Source: an uncultured Rhodobacterales bacterium (lineage in GTDB: Bacteria > Pseudomonadota > Alphaproteobacteria > Rhodobacterales > Rhodobacteraceae). Taken from it: DNA of 64,000 bases. The notes beneath the pieces were generated by a model, which was given only the letters and a program-made list of their open reading frames with translations, did not search any database and was not told the DNA's origin. The stretch spans positions 1-64,000 of the forward strand of contig CAIQOV010000016.1 in assembly GCA_903873585.1 (NCBI GenBank). The letters run 5' to 3'. The translations under genes were made by a program, and so were the position numbers. Shown piece by piece: positions 53,886-63,325 of the stretch (position 1 is its first letter; each line of letters starts with the position of its first letter).

Positions 53886-54734
53886 GTGATCAAAATACTC
53901 GCCCAATGCGCCGCCTTGGCCCTTATGACCATGCTGGCTGCCTGCGCCCCAAAACCGCCTGAACCGCAAACGCCCCCCCCACCTTTGCCCGGCTATGAAG
54001 CGGTCGAGGACGGTGGTTTTCAAATTCAAGCTGTCGATCCGCGCTTGATGGCCGATGGCTACCAGCGCACCGAAGTCACCTATACTGGCGACGAAAAGCC
54101 CGGAACCATCGTGGTCGACACCTTTGCGCGTAAACTTTACCTTGTCGAAGAGGGCGGCATGGCCACGCGCTACGGCATCGCGGTTGGCCGTGAAGGGCTG
54201 TCGTTCAAAGGCGCTGGCGTGATCGGGCGGATGGAAAAGTGGCCGTCGTGGACGCCGACTGTGCATATGGTCAAGACGCGGCCTGATCTGTATCTGGAAT
54301 ATGCTGGCGGCATGTCAGGCGGGTTAGACAATCCGCTGGGATCGCGGGCGATGTATTTGTATCGCAATGGCAAGGATAGCAACTTCCGCATCCATGGCAC
54401 GATCGACAATAACTCGATCGGGCATGCCACCTCGGCGGGGTGCATCCGGCTTTACAACCAAGACGCGATTGATCTGTTCTCGCGCATCAAGGTTGGCACC
54501 AAGGTTCGTGTGCGCACGCTTGCGGAAAGTTTGGCGCTGGAAGGCCCCTATATGGAAGACGCCTATGGCCGCGCCGTGCCCGACACGCCCGAGAATCAGG
54601 CGATAAAGGTCGAAGAGGCCGCAGCCCTTGCCGCAGCAGAGGCCGCGAACCCCGCCCTTGCCGCCTATGACGCTGCCGCCCGCGCCGAGGAAGAGGCCGC
54701 AAAGCGCCAAGCCCAAGCAGCGGGCGGCTACTAA
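53886..54734 (+). CDS. L,D-transpeptidase lipoprotein (YkuD)
   Basis: 282 residues, starts with GTG. Lipobox LAAC places the lipidated Cys at residue 20, followed by a Pro-rich linker. YkuD domain with H170 (FRIHGT), S183 and catalytic C186 in SAGCIR. Cross-links peptidoglycan stem peptides or attaches proteins to them. The C-terminal 45 residues are Ala/Glu-rich and probably helical. Confidence 0.93.
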   Translation: MIKILAQCAALALMTMLAACAPKPPEPQTPPPPLPGYEAVEDGGFQIQAVDPRLMADGYQRTEVTYTGDEKPGTIVVDTFARKLYLVEEGGMATRYGIAVGREGLSFKGAGVIGRMEKWPSWTPTVHMVKTRPDLYLEYAGGMSGGLDNPLGSRAMYLYRNGKDSNFRIHGTIDNNSIGHATSAGCIRLYNQDAIDLFSRIKVGTKVRVRTLAESLALEGPYMEDAYGRAVPDTPENQAIKVEEAAALAAAEAANPALAAYDAAARAEEEAAKRQAQAAGGY

Positions 54735-54749
54735 GCCGCCCCGCCTTGG

Positions 54750-55097
54750 TCACGCTACGATCACGTAGTCTTTCAACGTGGGTTCCACCACTTCCCACGT
54801 GCCCGCAAAGCCGGGCCGCAGGATAAAGCTGTCACCCGCCTTCAGGTGGGTGACTTGCCCCGCCGTATCGGTCAGGATCGAATGGCCCTCAAGAATATGC
54901 ACATATTCCCATTCGGTGTAGCGCGTGCGCCACAGGCCCTTGGTCGAATGCCACAATCCGGCAAACAGCTTGCCGGTGTCTTCGATGCTCCACGTGGTGT
55001 GCACGGGGTCGCCAGAGATAAGGCGTTCCGGGCCGGGGCGAGTGATTTCGGGGGTGATGCCATCGCGCATCACTTTGATCAGGGTCGGGTGTGTCAT
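54750..55097 (-). CDS. Small cupin protein
   Basis: 115 residues, one cupin barrel of the DUF861/EutQ-like sort: FAGLWHSTKGLWRT, EWEYVHILEGHSIL, LKAGDSFILRPGFAGTWEV. Function not known; many such proteins bind small acids. AAAGGAG precedes the ATG at 55097. Divergent from panB; the palindrome at 55155-55175 lies between them. Confidence 0.88.
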   Translation of the reverse strand: MTHPTLIKVMRDGITPEITRPGPERLISGDPVHTTWSIEDTGKLFAGLWHSTKGLWRTRYTEWEYVHILEGHSILTDTAGQVTHLKAGDSFILRPGFAGTWEVVEPTLKDYVIVA

Positions 55098-55154
55098 GTA
55101 GGCTCCTTTTCTGGGGGCATAGCGCCCCAGCGATGCCGTCAGGTCAAGCCGCCT

Positions 55155-55175
55155 TTGCGCCGCAATGCGGCGCAA
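55155..55175. promoter_or_regulatory. Perfect 21-bp palindrome between cupin gene and panB
   Basis: Arms TTGCGCCGCA (55155-55164) and TGCGGCGCAA (55166-55175) around a single central A. A perfect dyad with one-base centre is unsuited to an RNA hairpin loop and typical of a dimeric repressor site. It lies 66 bases before panB and 58 before the cupin start, so could control both. Confidence 0.6.
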
Positions 55176-55240
55176 GATTCTTGCGGCGGGCGGCAAACCG
55201 TGTCCATAGTGCAACAAAGTGAAGCTTGGGGGCGTGAAAG

Positions 55241-56089
55241 ATGAGCGCGACACCATCCACAGCACAGGGCACCCACCGCCCCGTGCTGCCGCCTGACATT
55301 CGGGCGCGCAAGGGGCAGGCACCCTTGGTTGTGTTAACCGCCTATACCACGCCCATGGCGCGGCTGGTTGATGCGCATTGCGACATTGCGTTGGTGGGCG
55401 ATTCGGTCGGCATGGTGCTGCACGGGATGCCATCCACCCTTGGCGTGACGATGGAGATGATGATCCTGCATGGCCGTGCTGTCACGCGCGGGCTGTCGCG
55501 GGCCATGGCCGTGATTGACATGCCCTTTGGCAGCTACGAACAAAGCCCCGCCCAAGCCTTTGCCAACGCCGCCCGTCTGATGGTGGAAACCGGCGCCCCT
55601 GCTGTGAAGCTCGAAGGTGGCGCGCGCATGGCCGAGACGATTGCCTTTCTAAGCCAGCGCGGCGTGCCTGTGATGGCGCATATCGGGCTGACGCCGCAGG
55701 CCGTGAACACTTTGGGCGGCTATAAGGTCGTGGGCCGCGATGCGGGCGCGCAACAGGTTCTGCAAGACGCCCAAGCGGTCGAAGCCGCTGGCGCGTTTGC
55801 CGTGGTGCTGGAAAAGGTGCCCGCCGCTTTGGCTGGCCGTGTGACGCAGGCGCTGGCTATCCCCACCATTGGCATTGGCGCAGGGGTTGACTGTGACGGT
55901 CAGGTGCTGGTGGTCGATGATATGCTGGGCACCTTCACCGAGTTTCGCCCCAGATTCGTGCAACGCTACGCCGAACTGGGCCAAACCGCCGATGCTGCCA
56001 TCGCCGCCTATGCTGCCGATGTGCGCGCGCGCCGCTTTCCGGCACCCGAACATGGCTACGCTGACACTGCAACAGGGCCTGCCGCTTGA
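55241..56089 (+). CDS. panB: 3-methyl-2-oxobutanoate hydroxymethyltransferase
   Basis: 282 residues. Makes ketopantoate for pantothenate/Co[48 protein letters not shown] and [14 protein letters not shown] (family GIGAG motif) are intact. Followed within two bases by panC. Confidence 0.96.
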   Translation: MSATPSTAQGTHRPVLPPDIRARKGQAPLVVLTAYTTPMARLVDAHCDIALVGDSVGMVLHGMPSTLGVTMEMMILHGRAVTRGLSRAMAVIDMPFGSYEQSPAQAFANAARLMVETGAPAVKLEGGARMAETIAFLSQRGVPVMAHIGLTPQAVNTLGGYKVVGRDAGAQQVLQDAQAVEAAGAFAVVLEKVPAALAGRVTQALAIPTIGIGAGVDCDGQVLVVDDMLGTFTEFRPRFVQRYAELGQTADAAIAAYAADVRARRFPAPEHGYADTATGPAA

Positions 56090-56091
56090 CG

Positions 56092-56937
56092 ATGCTGATC
56101 ACAACCTTGGCCGACCTGCACCAACAGGTCGCGGCTTGGAAGGCCAAGGGCGAAAGCATTGGCCTTGTGCCCACAATGGGCGCTTTGCACGCAGGCCATC
56201 TAAGCCTTGTGCACGCCGCGCGGGCCGAGTGTGACAGGGTGATCGTCACGATCTTTGTTAACCCGACGCAGTTCAACTCGGCCCAAGATCTGGCGTCTTA
56301 CCCCCGAACCGAGGCGGCCGATGCCGCTCTTTTGGCACCCTTGGGGGTTGATGTGATCTTCGCCCCCGCGCCAGATCAGGTTTACCCCGCAGGCTTTGCC
56401 ACCCAAATCACCGTGTCTGGCGTGGCTGACCCTTTGGAAGGCGCGCTGCGTCCGGGGCATTTTGCCGGCGTGGCGACCGTGGTGGCCAAGCTGTTCGGCA
56501 TGACCCAAGCCGACCGCGCCTATTTCGGGCAGAAGGATTGGCAACAGTTGCAAGTCGTGCACCGCATGGTGGCCGACCTGAATATGGCGGTGCAAGTGAT
56601 CGGCTGCGACACGCTGCGCGAAGCGGATGGGCTGGCCATGTCGTCCCGCAACGCACGCCTGTCCGCCCAAGCCCGCGCCGCAGCGCCAGCGCTGTATGCC
56701 GCGATGACGGCGGTGGCGGCCTCTGTCACGGCGGGTGGCCAGGCTGACAATGCGCTTAAAGCTGCGAGAAAAGCTTTGCTTGACGCAGGGTTTGAGCGGG
56801 TCGAATACATCGCCCTGCACGACGGCGAAACGATGCAACCCAGCACCGACCTGTCACGCCCCCTGCGCCTGCTGGCCGCAGCATGGCTTGGGGGTGTGCG
56901 CTTGATTGACAACGTGGCCGTCACACCCGCGCCTTGA
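56092..56937 (+). CDS. panC: Pantothenate synthetase
   Basis: 281 residues. Joins pantoate and beta-alanine. [15 protein letters not shown] (HIGH-type signature), [23 protein letters not shown] and SSRNARLS are present. The ATG at 56092 lies two bases after the panB stop; a TTG at 56086 overlapping the stop is possible. panBC operon. Confidence 0.96.
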   Translation: MLITTLADLHQQVAAWKAKGESIGLVPTMGALHAGHLSLVHAARAECDRVIVTIFVNPTQFNSAQDLASYPRTEAADAALLAPLGVDVIFAPAPDQVYPAGFATQITVSGVADPLEGALRPGHFAGVATVVAKLFGMTQADRAYFGQKDWQQLQVVHRMVADLNMAVQVIGCDTLREADGLAMSSRNARLSAQARAAAPALYAAMTAVAASVTAGGQADNALKAARKALLDAGFERVEYIALHDGETMQPSTDLSRPLRLLAAAWLGGVRLIDNVAVTPAP

Positions 56938-56986
56938 CGGCGGCAAGCCCCGTACTTACCTGCAAAGCCTGCACAAGGAGACTGCC

Positions 56987-57244
56987 ATGCTGCAACTTCT
57001 GATCGGCGGGTTTATCGGTGTAACGGTGCTTTATGGGCTTTTGTCGGTCTATTCCCGCTCGATCCACCGTGAAAAGCTGGAAAACGAATTCGACGCGGGC
57101 GCAATTGCGGGCCTGCGCGAGGATTTCGTGCGCCAAGGCATGATGGAGTACGACCACTCGCTGCGCAAAAGGGCGCTGCGGCTGATCTATGTGATCCCGG
57201 TGGTGCTGATTGTGGTCATCGCCTATGTCGTCAACCACAGCTAG
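56987..57244 (+). CDS. Small two-helix membrane protein
   Basis: 85 residues. Membrane segments at about 4-22 and 66-82 with a charged middle (RSIHREKLENEFDAG). AAGGAG precedes the ATG. Family not identified. Ten bases before the DUF1523 gene, so probably expressed with it. Confidence 0.75.
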   Translation: MLQLLIGGFIGVTVLYGLLSVYSRSIHREKLENEFDAGAIAGLREDFVRQGMMEYDHSLRKRALRLIYVIPVVLIVVIAYVVNHS

Positions 57245-57254
57245 GGAGAGTGCG

Positions 57255-57878
57255 ATGCGCAAGGTGAAATGGGTGATCCGGGGTGTCTTGGCGCTGATTG
57301 TGGCGGGGCTTTTGCACTATAACCTGCCCCAGCACGATGTGGTGCGGATCACGGGGCTGGACAACCGGCAGACGACGGTCAGTTGGGTGAACAAGTATTT
57401 CTACGCCTCGCCCGATTCCGGCACGGCAGAATCCGCCACCAACCGCTATCTGCGCCTGATCTACACCGCCAACCCCGATGGCAGCACCGGCACGGTGTTT
57501 CGCAATGAGGACACCGGCTGGATCTGGCCGCCCTATTTCAAATACGACAGTTCCAGTCTGCAAGCCGCAGCGGCGAACTACCAGTCAACCGAGGCCACCG
57601 CGAAATGGGTGCAAATCACCCACTACGGCTGGCGTATCCCGATCCTGTCGATCTATCCCAACGCCGTGCGTATCGCGGCAGTCTCTGGCCCAGATTACAC
57701 AGCCTTCCCGTGGCTGAACGTGATCATCTTGGTGCTTCTGGCATCGGCCGCGCTGCTGGCACGCCGGATGTGGCTGCAATTTTGGGAACGGGTGGTCGAC
57801 CCTGCCTTGGCAGATGTGCAAGAGGCGGGCGACCGCACACGCGGCTGGTTCGCCCGCCTGTTTGGGCGCAAGTCTTGA
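57255..57878 (+). CDS. DUF1523 family membrane protein
   Basis: 207 residues. N-terminal membrane helix (about 7-22), a soluble domain with NRYLRLIYTANPDGST, VFRNEDTGWIWPPYFKYDS and HYGWRIPILSIYPNAV, a second membrane helix (about 151-168), and a short basic tail. DUF1523 is an uncharacterised family of alphaproteobacteria and relatives. AGGGAGAG precedes the ATG. Confidence 0.85.
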   Translation: MRKVKWVIRGVLALIVAGLLHYNLPQHDVVRITGLDNRQTTVSWVNKYFYASPDSGTAESATNRYLRLIYTANPDGSTGTVFRNEDTGWIWPPYFKYDSSSLQAAAANYQSTEATAKWVQITHYGWRIPILSIYPNAVRIAAVSGPDYTAFPWLNVIILVLLASAALLARRMWLQFWERVVDPALADVQEAGDRTRGWFARLFGRKS

Positions 57879-58155
57879 AACGCTGCCTTGCTGGAACAAG
57901 CTTGGGGGGAGCACGTCCCCCCGCATTTTCGAATTTTTACATATATTTTTCAGTAATTTAAAAAGTAGTAATCTCATTTGGTATGCCGTAAATTGTGCGG
58001 TTCTTTTCGGCGGGACCTGATCTGAACACCCTCAAACCCGCTCACAAGATCAGCACATCCGTAAAAGCCAGCGTCGGGTGTCCATCCAACACCCCGATCT
58101 GAACCGCTGCACGTCACCGCGTTGGCGGTGCGTCGGCACCCGATCACCTTGCCCC
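57879..58155. other. Intergenic region
   Basis: 277 bases between the convergent DUF1523 and TIGR03032-like genes. The left half (57920-57975) is AT-rich. No supported gene, RNA or clear terminator was found. Confidence 0.5.
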
Positions 58156-59262
58156 TCAGTGCGTCATGAACTTCACGATTTCTGGCGCGTTTGGCCCGAT
58201 CGACATGGGGCAGGCGTGGCCTTTTAGAACGGCGACATCGAACAGTTCTTTCACCGCGCCGTCGATGCGGAACCATTCGGCGCAGACCCCTTTGGTCAGG
58301 TCGATGATCTGAATGCCGCACCACGGTTCACTGTCAGCGTCGGCCAGCCTTTGATCAAGCGCAAGGCCTTCAAATCGCTTGTAGCGTGGCTTGGAAAGGC
58401 CGACGAAGGCGTAATTGCCCGCAAAGGCCAGACCGCGCGCGAAGCCGGGGCAGAAGACGCGGGGAACGAACTTACCCTTGCCAGAGGCCGCGCCTCCCAC
58501 AACGCCCAATTCCCCGGTGCCAGAGTTCAAAAGCCAAAGCTCGCCCTGATGCAAGCGGGGCGAATGGGGCATCGACAGGCCCTCGCAGATGATCTTGTTG
58601 GTGCGCACATCAATCACCACGCCACCACTATCGCGCCGGTCACGCCAGCCATCAATGGTGTCAGATCGGCTGATGGCCGTCACATAGGCCGCCTTGTTCT
58701 TGTCCATTGCCAGACCATTCAGGTGGCAACGGTCCTCGTCGATCAGGGCCGAGATGAACGGCGGGCGCCAGACCTCGCGGAAGCTGTGGCGCGCATCGGT
58801 TGTGGCCAGACAGTTGAAGCGCGTGTTGATGAACAGCGGCTTGCCTTGGGCATCAATCCCAATTTCATGCGCATCCAACTCGCCCGTGAAATGCACCTCG
58901 CGCGGCACAAAGCAGGCGTCGAACTGGTCGTTGACGCGCTGGTCAGGATTTAACCCGTTCTTAAAGCGCAGGATTTGATAGCCCGCTGACAGGGTAAAGG
59001 CGTTCTCATCCTCGACACACAGGCCCATGGGCTTGGCGATGGCCGCCTGATGCAGATGCGCGCCGCCACTGGTCCCGTAGCCCAGCATATACAGCAGGCC
59101 CGACTGGTAGGACGAAAACAGGATCGACAGCCGTAGTTTCGACATAAGCCCCACAAGGCCGCTGGATTGGCTGAAGGTCGTCGTCTCGGCTTGCGCAGCC
59201 TCAGCGGTTTGAGGTTCGCTGGCACCCTTGGTCGGCTTCTTGGTGGTCAAGGCGTGGTCCAC
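58156..59262 (-). CDS. TIGR03032-type protein, likely beta-propeller
   Basis: 368 residues, GTG start. SSYQSGLLYMLGYG, HEIGIDAQGKPLFINTRFNCLATTD, SFREVWRPPFIS, HLNGLAMD and SMPHSPRLHQGELWLLNSGTGEL are typical of the uncharacterised TIGR03032 family; the repeated strand-rich pattern suggests a propeller. The N-terminal 40 residues are Thr/Ala-rich and not part of the family. No signal peptide. Lies 46 bases after the autotransporter gene on the same strand, so they may form a unit. Confidence 0.85.
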   Translation of the reverse strand: MDHALTTKKPTKGASEPQTAEAAQAETTTFSQSSGLVGLMSKLRLSILFSSYQSGLLYMLGYGTSGGAHLHQAAIAKPMGLCVEDENAFTLSAGYQILRFKNGLNPDQRVNDQFDACFVPREVHFTGELDAHEIGIDAQGKPLFINTRFNCLATTDARHSFREVWRPPFISALIDEDRCHLNGLAMDKNKAAYVTAISRSDTIDGWRDRRDSGGVVIDVRTNKIICEGLSMPHSPRLHQGELWLLNSGTGELGVVGGAASGKGKFVPRVFCPGFARGLAFAGNYAFVGLSKPRYKRFEGLALDQRLADADSEPWCGIQIIDLTKGVCAEWFRIDGAVKELFDVAVLKGHACPMSIGPNAPEIVKFMTH

Positions 59263-59308
59263 TTCCTACAAGGCGCGATGTTCGGCCCAATAGGCTGCAC
59301 CATACAGA

Positions 59309-62300
59309 TCACCATGCCATCGACAAGGTGACCCGCAGACCATGGGTGCTGTTGGTCTTGCCGATCTTGCCGCTATAGCCACCTGCCAGCACGGCACCGG
59401 AAGACAGTTGGATGCTGGCCTGCGCTGCAAGTTCGATGGCGTTTTGATCAAGGGCGGCGCTGTTCACCTCATAAGGCGTATCTACGCCCGCCATGCTTAA
59501 GGTGGTGGGGGCAGAAAGATCGCCCGCGCTGTGCTGCCAAGCGGCAGAGCCGCTCAGCGTTGTGGAGCCCGCCACATAAGCCCCACGCAGGCCAAAGCTT
59601 GCCGTCCGCAGGTCATTGCTTTGTGCCGCACCGCTTAGGGCAGCGCTGCCCCCCGTCTCGGCAAAGGCATCGCTATCAACCTTTGCATAGGCCAAGCGCG
59701 CAAAGGGTTCGATCTGCACATTGCCCGCCTTGGCCAGATCGTTCGAGACTTCGCCAAAGACCTGATAGCTGGTGCCTTGCGCCGTGCTGGTCAAAGTCTG
59801 TTCCAAGCCCGTGATGCTGATTGACCGCTGTCCCTTGGCCGAGGTGCTGGCCAGCGCGCCGCCCATGCCGAAGGCAAGGCCTGATCCAGCGTGCCGGTAG
59901 CCCGCATAGGCCGCAGCCCCCGTGCTGGTGACATCGGAATGGCCAAGGCTGGCAAGATCAACGCCTGAGTTGGTATAGCTGAACATCCCGCCGTAGGTGA
60001 TATCGCCCTGCGCAAAGTCGACCCCCATCAGGACGCCGCTTAGCTGGGTCGTGATCTTGGCCCCCGTTCCATCGGCATCGGCCGTGCCCCATGATCCCAG
60101 ACCCTGCGCCCAAAAGGTGCCCCCCGCGCCCCCCGTCAACCCGCCACCCAAGCGATCAAGGGCTGCGTCACGCACCACGCGCGTGTCGTCCAAAGCCGCC
60201 CGACGTTCAGCACTGTGCAGCTCGCCGGAAAGCTCGTGCAGCTTTGCGTTCAGGGTGTCGGCTTGCGTGTAAAGATTGGCAAAGGCCTGCGGATCAAACC
60301 CACCGTCCACCGCCGCATCAAAAGCCGCTGCCACCGCACGGGCGTTGGGGCTTAAGCTGTCACCGCCCAGTTCCAGCAAGGAATTCGGATCAAACCGTAA
60401 AAGAACCGAGGTGTCCGTGTATCTGAGCGTCGTCTTATAGCCGCCCGAGACCGACACATCGCCAAACGTCCCTGTCAGCGCGCGGGCCTCGATCAACGTA
60501 TATTCTTGCCCAAAGGTCAGTGCCTGCCCCGGGGTCACGACCAAATCGCCCGCAATCGTGGCCTCATCCGTGGCCAAGATCAGCGGATCGGCCCAATCTT
60601 GCGGCACGCCCATCGTCAAGGTCGACTCAGCCGCAAGCGTCATCGCCCCGTTCAGCGTCAGCGTCCCCGCGCCCGTTTTGCTAAAGCTGCGATCGCCCAA
60701 GGTGAAACCGTTCAACGCGAAATCACCGCCGCTGGTATCGGCATTGATCACTTCCCAATCAATCAAGAGACCAGACCAACCACTGCTGATGTTCAGCGTG
60801 TCTGTGTAGTCTTTGGCATTATAAGAATCGTCTTCGCCACCAAACATATACGTCACCCCAGACAGGTCTACCCCAGAGGCAATGGTCAACGTGTCGTTGC
60901 CATATTCCAGCGAAATGTCGCCTGTCACCAACGCGCCCGCGTCTATGGTGACGACAGCATCGCCGTCATTATCTGTAATCGCGGAAGCCCCGCTCACACT
61001 AGAGGTTGACAGCAAGTGGATCGCAACCTCACCGCCTGCCGCAGAACGGGTCTGGATGCCCCCGGCCTGAGAACTCGCGCCGGCGACAACTGCGCCAGAA
61101 ACAGTGATCGACAACTTGCCGCTGCCTTTGTTATTCGCCAAAACAGCATCGTTGTACTTGCCACCCGAGACTGAGTTCACCGAAATGGTCAGGTCTGTTC
61201 CGTAGTTAGTGGCCCCGATGCCATCCGAATAATCTCCAGCTCCGCTGACAGTGCCCGTCGTGGTGATTTCCAGCGCGCCGGTGCCTTTGTTTTTGGCAAT
61301 AATGCCGTTGCTGCTGCCGGAAACAGACGTGGCAGCAATGGTCAAGTCGGTGCCTTTGCCATAGGCATATATGCCGTCGTCGTTGGTACTGGTCACAGCC
61401 CCTGTCGTGGTGATCGCCAGCTCGCCCTTGCCTTTGTTCTTGGCAAAAATGCCTTTGCCATAGCCGGAAACCGAGGTTGCAGAAATGGTCAGGTCGGTGC
61501 CGTACTCTTTGCCGAAGGCATATATGCCGTGGTTGCCAGAGCCAGTCACGGCCCCCGTTGTGGTGATCGACAGCGCGCCTGTGCCGTAGTGTTTCACACT
61601 CACGCCCCTACGGTACCCATATACTGACGTGGCAGAAATGGTCACGTCGGTGCCGTAGCCGAGGGCACTAATGCCGTGGCTGCCAGAGCCAGTCACGGCC
61701 CCCGTTGCGGTGATATCCAGCGCGCCTGTGCCCTTGCTGTTCGCTATAATGCCCGCATTGCCACCAGTGACGGCCGCGGCAGAAATGGTCAGGTCTGTGC
61801 CGCCGCCATACATATCGGCATAAATGCCTGTGCCAGCGGCGCCAGTCACGGCACCTGTTGTGGTGATTGTCAGTGCGCCTGTGCTCTTGTAGGTAGACGC
61901 ATTAATGCCGAAGGTGCCACCAGAAACCGACGTGGCAGAAATGGTCAGGTCGGTGCCACTGCTGCCGTAGATATAGGCATAAATGCCCTCTCCGCTTGTG
62001 CCAGTCACGGCCCCCGTTGCGGTGATCGACAGCGCGCCTGTGCCATAGTTGGCCGCAGAAATACCCGTGGTGCCACCAGTGACGGCCGCGGCAGAAATGG
62101 TTAGGTCAGTGCCGTAGCCGCCGGCAGAAATGCCCCTTGCGGTGGTGCCAGTCACGGCCTCCGTTGCGGTGATCGACAGCGCGCCTGTGCCGTAGTTGGT
62201 TGCAGCAATACCCGTGGTGCCACCAGTGACGGCCGCGGCAGAAATGGTTAGGTCTGTACCATAGTTACTGGCATCAATGCCTTTGTATCCTGACCCACCA

Positions 62301-63325
62301 CTCACCGCACCCGTTGTGGTGACAGACAGCGCGCCTGAGCCCAGATTGCTGGCATGAATGCCGTTGGCGTTGCCAGAGACTGACGTGGCGGAAATGGTCA
62401 GGGATGTAGCTGTCGCCGAGTTAGAGGCATAAATGCCGTCACTGTACTGCGCGTTAACATCGTCTGACGCAGTGATCGCAAGCGCGCCCGTTCCTTGCTG
62501 CGTGGCCGTAATATTACCAGAGACTTTAGCCGCGTTTATAGTAAGGCTGGTGCCATATTGATAGTTCGTCGCTTGAATGCCTCTCGTGACTTCGCCCGTT
62601 GTGGTGATCGACAGCAGGCCCGAACCTTTGCTTTTAGCCGATATACCATTCGAAACCGTGGCAGCAGAAATGGTCAGGTCTGTGCCTTCGTTGATGGCGA
62701 TGATTCCTGCGCCATTTGCGCCCGGTGTCTCGACGCCCACCGCACCCGTCGCGGTGATTGTCAACGCACCTGTGTTGAGAACGCCTTGGGCAGAGATTGC
62801 AGTACCGTTACCTGCACCCATGACCGACGCCACAGATATGGTCAGGTCGCCGCCGTATTCGTTCGTGACCTGAATGCCATCACCGTCATAAGAACCGACT
62901 TTCTTGCCCGTCACAACGCCAGTGGTGGTAATTGTAACCGAATTGCGCGGGTAAACGCCATTGACAGTTTGGTCTCTGTTCACAGCATTGATCCCGCCAT
63001 AGATGCCAGTGATCGCTGATTGATTGGTGTCAGTGAAACTGATCCCGCCCCTTGAATAAAGGTCAATCCCCACCCCACCCCCACCCAAGGGGCCTGTCGT
63101 ATCGACGCTAAAGCCCGAAGCCGTCGTCACAACCAAAGGTGATCCCGCTGCCACGGTGGGGCTTTGCGTGGTGGTCTGCGCCCCCGACAGCACCTGCTGC
63201 GCCCAAGCCCCCGACACCGGCAGCGCCACCGTGCCCAGCATCAAAGCCAAAACGCCCCGTTGCGACACCCGCGCCAAACTACCGCTTTGGGTGAAGTTTT
63301 GCACTGCATTTGCTTTCGAGTTCAT
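59309..63325 (-). CDS. Large repeat-rich autotransporter (type Va)
   Basis: 1338 residues. Signal peptide ending AWAQ near residue 42. Passenger with about a dozen ~40-45-residue repeats of the pattern GTDLTISA..VSGG..GI.A.N.GTGALSITTTGAVTG, predicted beta-helix. An autochaperone-like region (TLTLNGAMTLAAESTLTM) precedes the C-terminal barrel at about 1070-1338, which ends SMAW, a usual aromatic terminal residue. Adhesin or surface structure likely. ATG at 63325 chosen because it begins the signal peptide; an earlier start adds Cys-rich sequence. Confidence 0.9.
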   Translation of the reverse strand: MNSKANAVQNFTQSGSLARVSQRGVLALMLGTVALPVSGAWAQQVLSGAQTTTQSPTVAAGSPLVVTTASGFSVDTTGPLGGGGVGIDLYSRGGISFTDTNQSAITGIYGGINAVNRDQTVNGVYPRNSVTITTTGVVTGKKVGSYDGDGIQVTNEYGGDLTISVASVMGAGNGTAISAQGVLNTGALTITATGAVGVETPGANGAGIIAINEGTDLTISAATVSNGISAKSKGSGLLSITTTGEVTRGIQATNYQYGTSLTINAAKVSGNITATQQGTGALAITASDDVNAQYSDGIYASNSATATSLTISATSVSGNANGIHASNLGSGALSVTTTGAVSGGSGYKGIDASNYGTDLTISAAAVTGGTTGIAATNYGTGALSITATEAVTGTTARGISAGGYGTDLTISAAAVTGGTTGISAANYGTGALSITATGAVTGTSGEGIYAYIYGSSGTDLTISATSVSGGTFGINASTYKSTGALTITTTGAVTGAAGTGIYADMYGGGTDLTISAAAVTGGNAGIIANSKGTGALDITATGAVTGSGSHGISALGYGTDVTISATSVYGYRRGVSVKHYGTGALSITTTGAVTGSGNHGIYAFGKEYGTDLTISATSVSGYGKGIFAKNKGKGELAITTTGAVTSTNDDGIYAYGKGTDLTIAATSVSGSSNGIIAKNKGTGALEITTTGTVSGAGDYSDGIGATNYGTDLTISVNSVSGGKYNDAVLANNKGSGKLSITVSGAVVAGASSQAGGIQTRSAAGGEVAIHLLSTSSVSGASAITDNDGDAVVTIDAGALVTGDISLEYGNDTLTIASGVDLSGVTYMFGGEDDSYNAKDYTDTLNISSGWSGLLIDWEVINADTSGGDFALNGFTLGDRSFSKTGAGTLTLNGAMTLAAESTLTMGVPQDWADPLILATDEATIAGDLVVTPGQALTFGQEYTLIEARALTGTFGDVSVSGGYKTTLRYTDTSVLLRFDPNSLLELGGDSLSPNARAVAAAFDAAVDGGFDPQAFANLYTQADTLNAKLHELSGELHSAERRAALDDTRVVRDAALDRLGGGLTGGAGGTFWAQGLGSWGTADADGTGAKITTQLSGVLMGVDFAQGDITYGGMFSYTNSGVDLASLGHSDVTSTGAAAYAGYRHAGSGLAFGMGGALASTSAKGQRSISITGLEQTLTSTAQGTSYQVFGEVSNDLAKAGNVQIEPFARLAYAKVDSDAFAETGGSAALSGAAQSNDLRTASFGLRGAYVAGSTTLSGSAAWQHSAGDLSAPTTLSMAGVDTPYEVNSAALDQNAIELAAQASIQLSSGAVLAGGYSGKIGKTNSTHGLRVTLSMAW
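61080..62860 (-). repeat. Tandem coding repeats of the autotransporter passenger
   Basis: About twelve units of roughly 125-140 bp. Nearby units at about 62007-62108 and 62150-62250 are almost identical in DNA, differing by only a few bases, which shows recent duplication or conversion. Outer units are more diverged. Edges are approximate. Confidence 0.85.

Noticed and set aside
61080-62860. Regular repeats considered as a CRISPR array
   Set aside because: They are coding, about 125-140 bp long and diverged, inside an autotransporter passenger; no cas genes.
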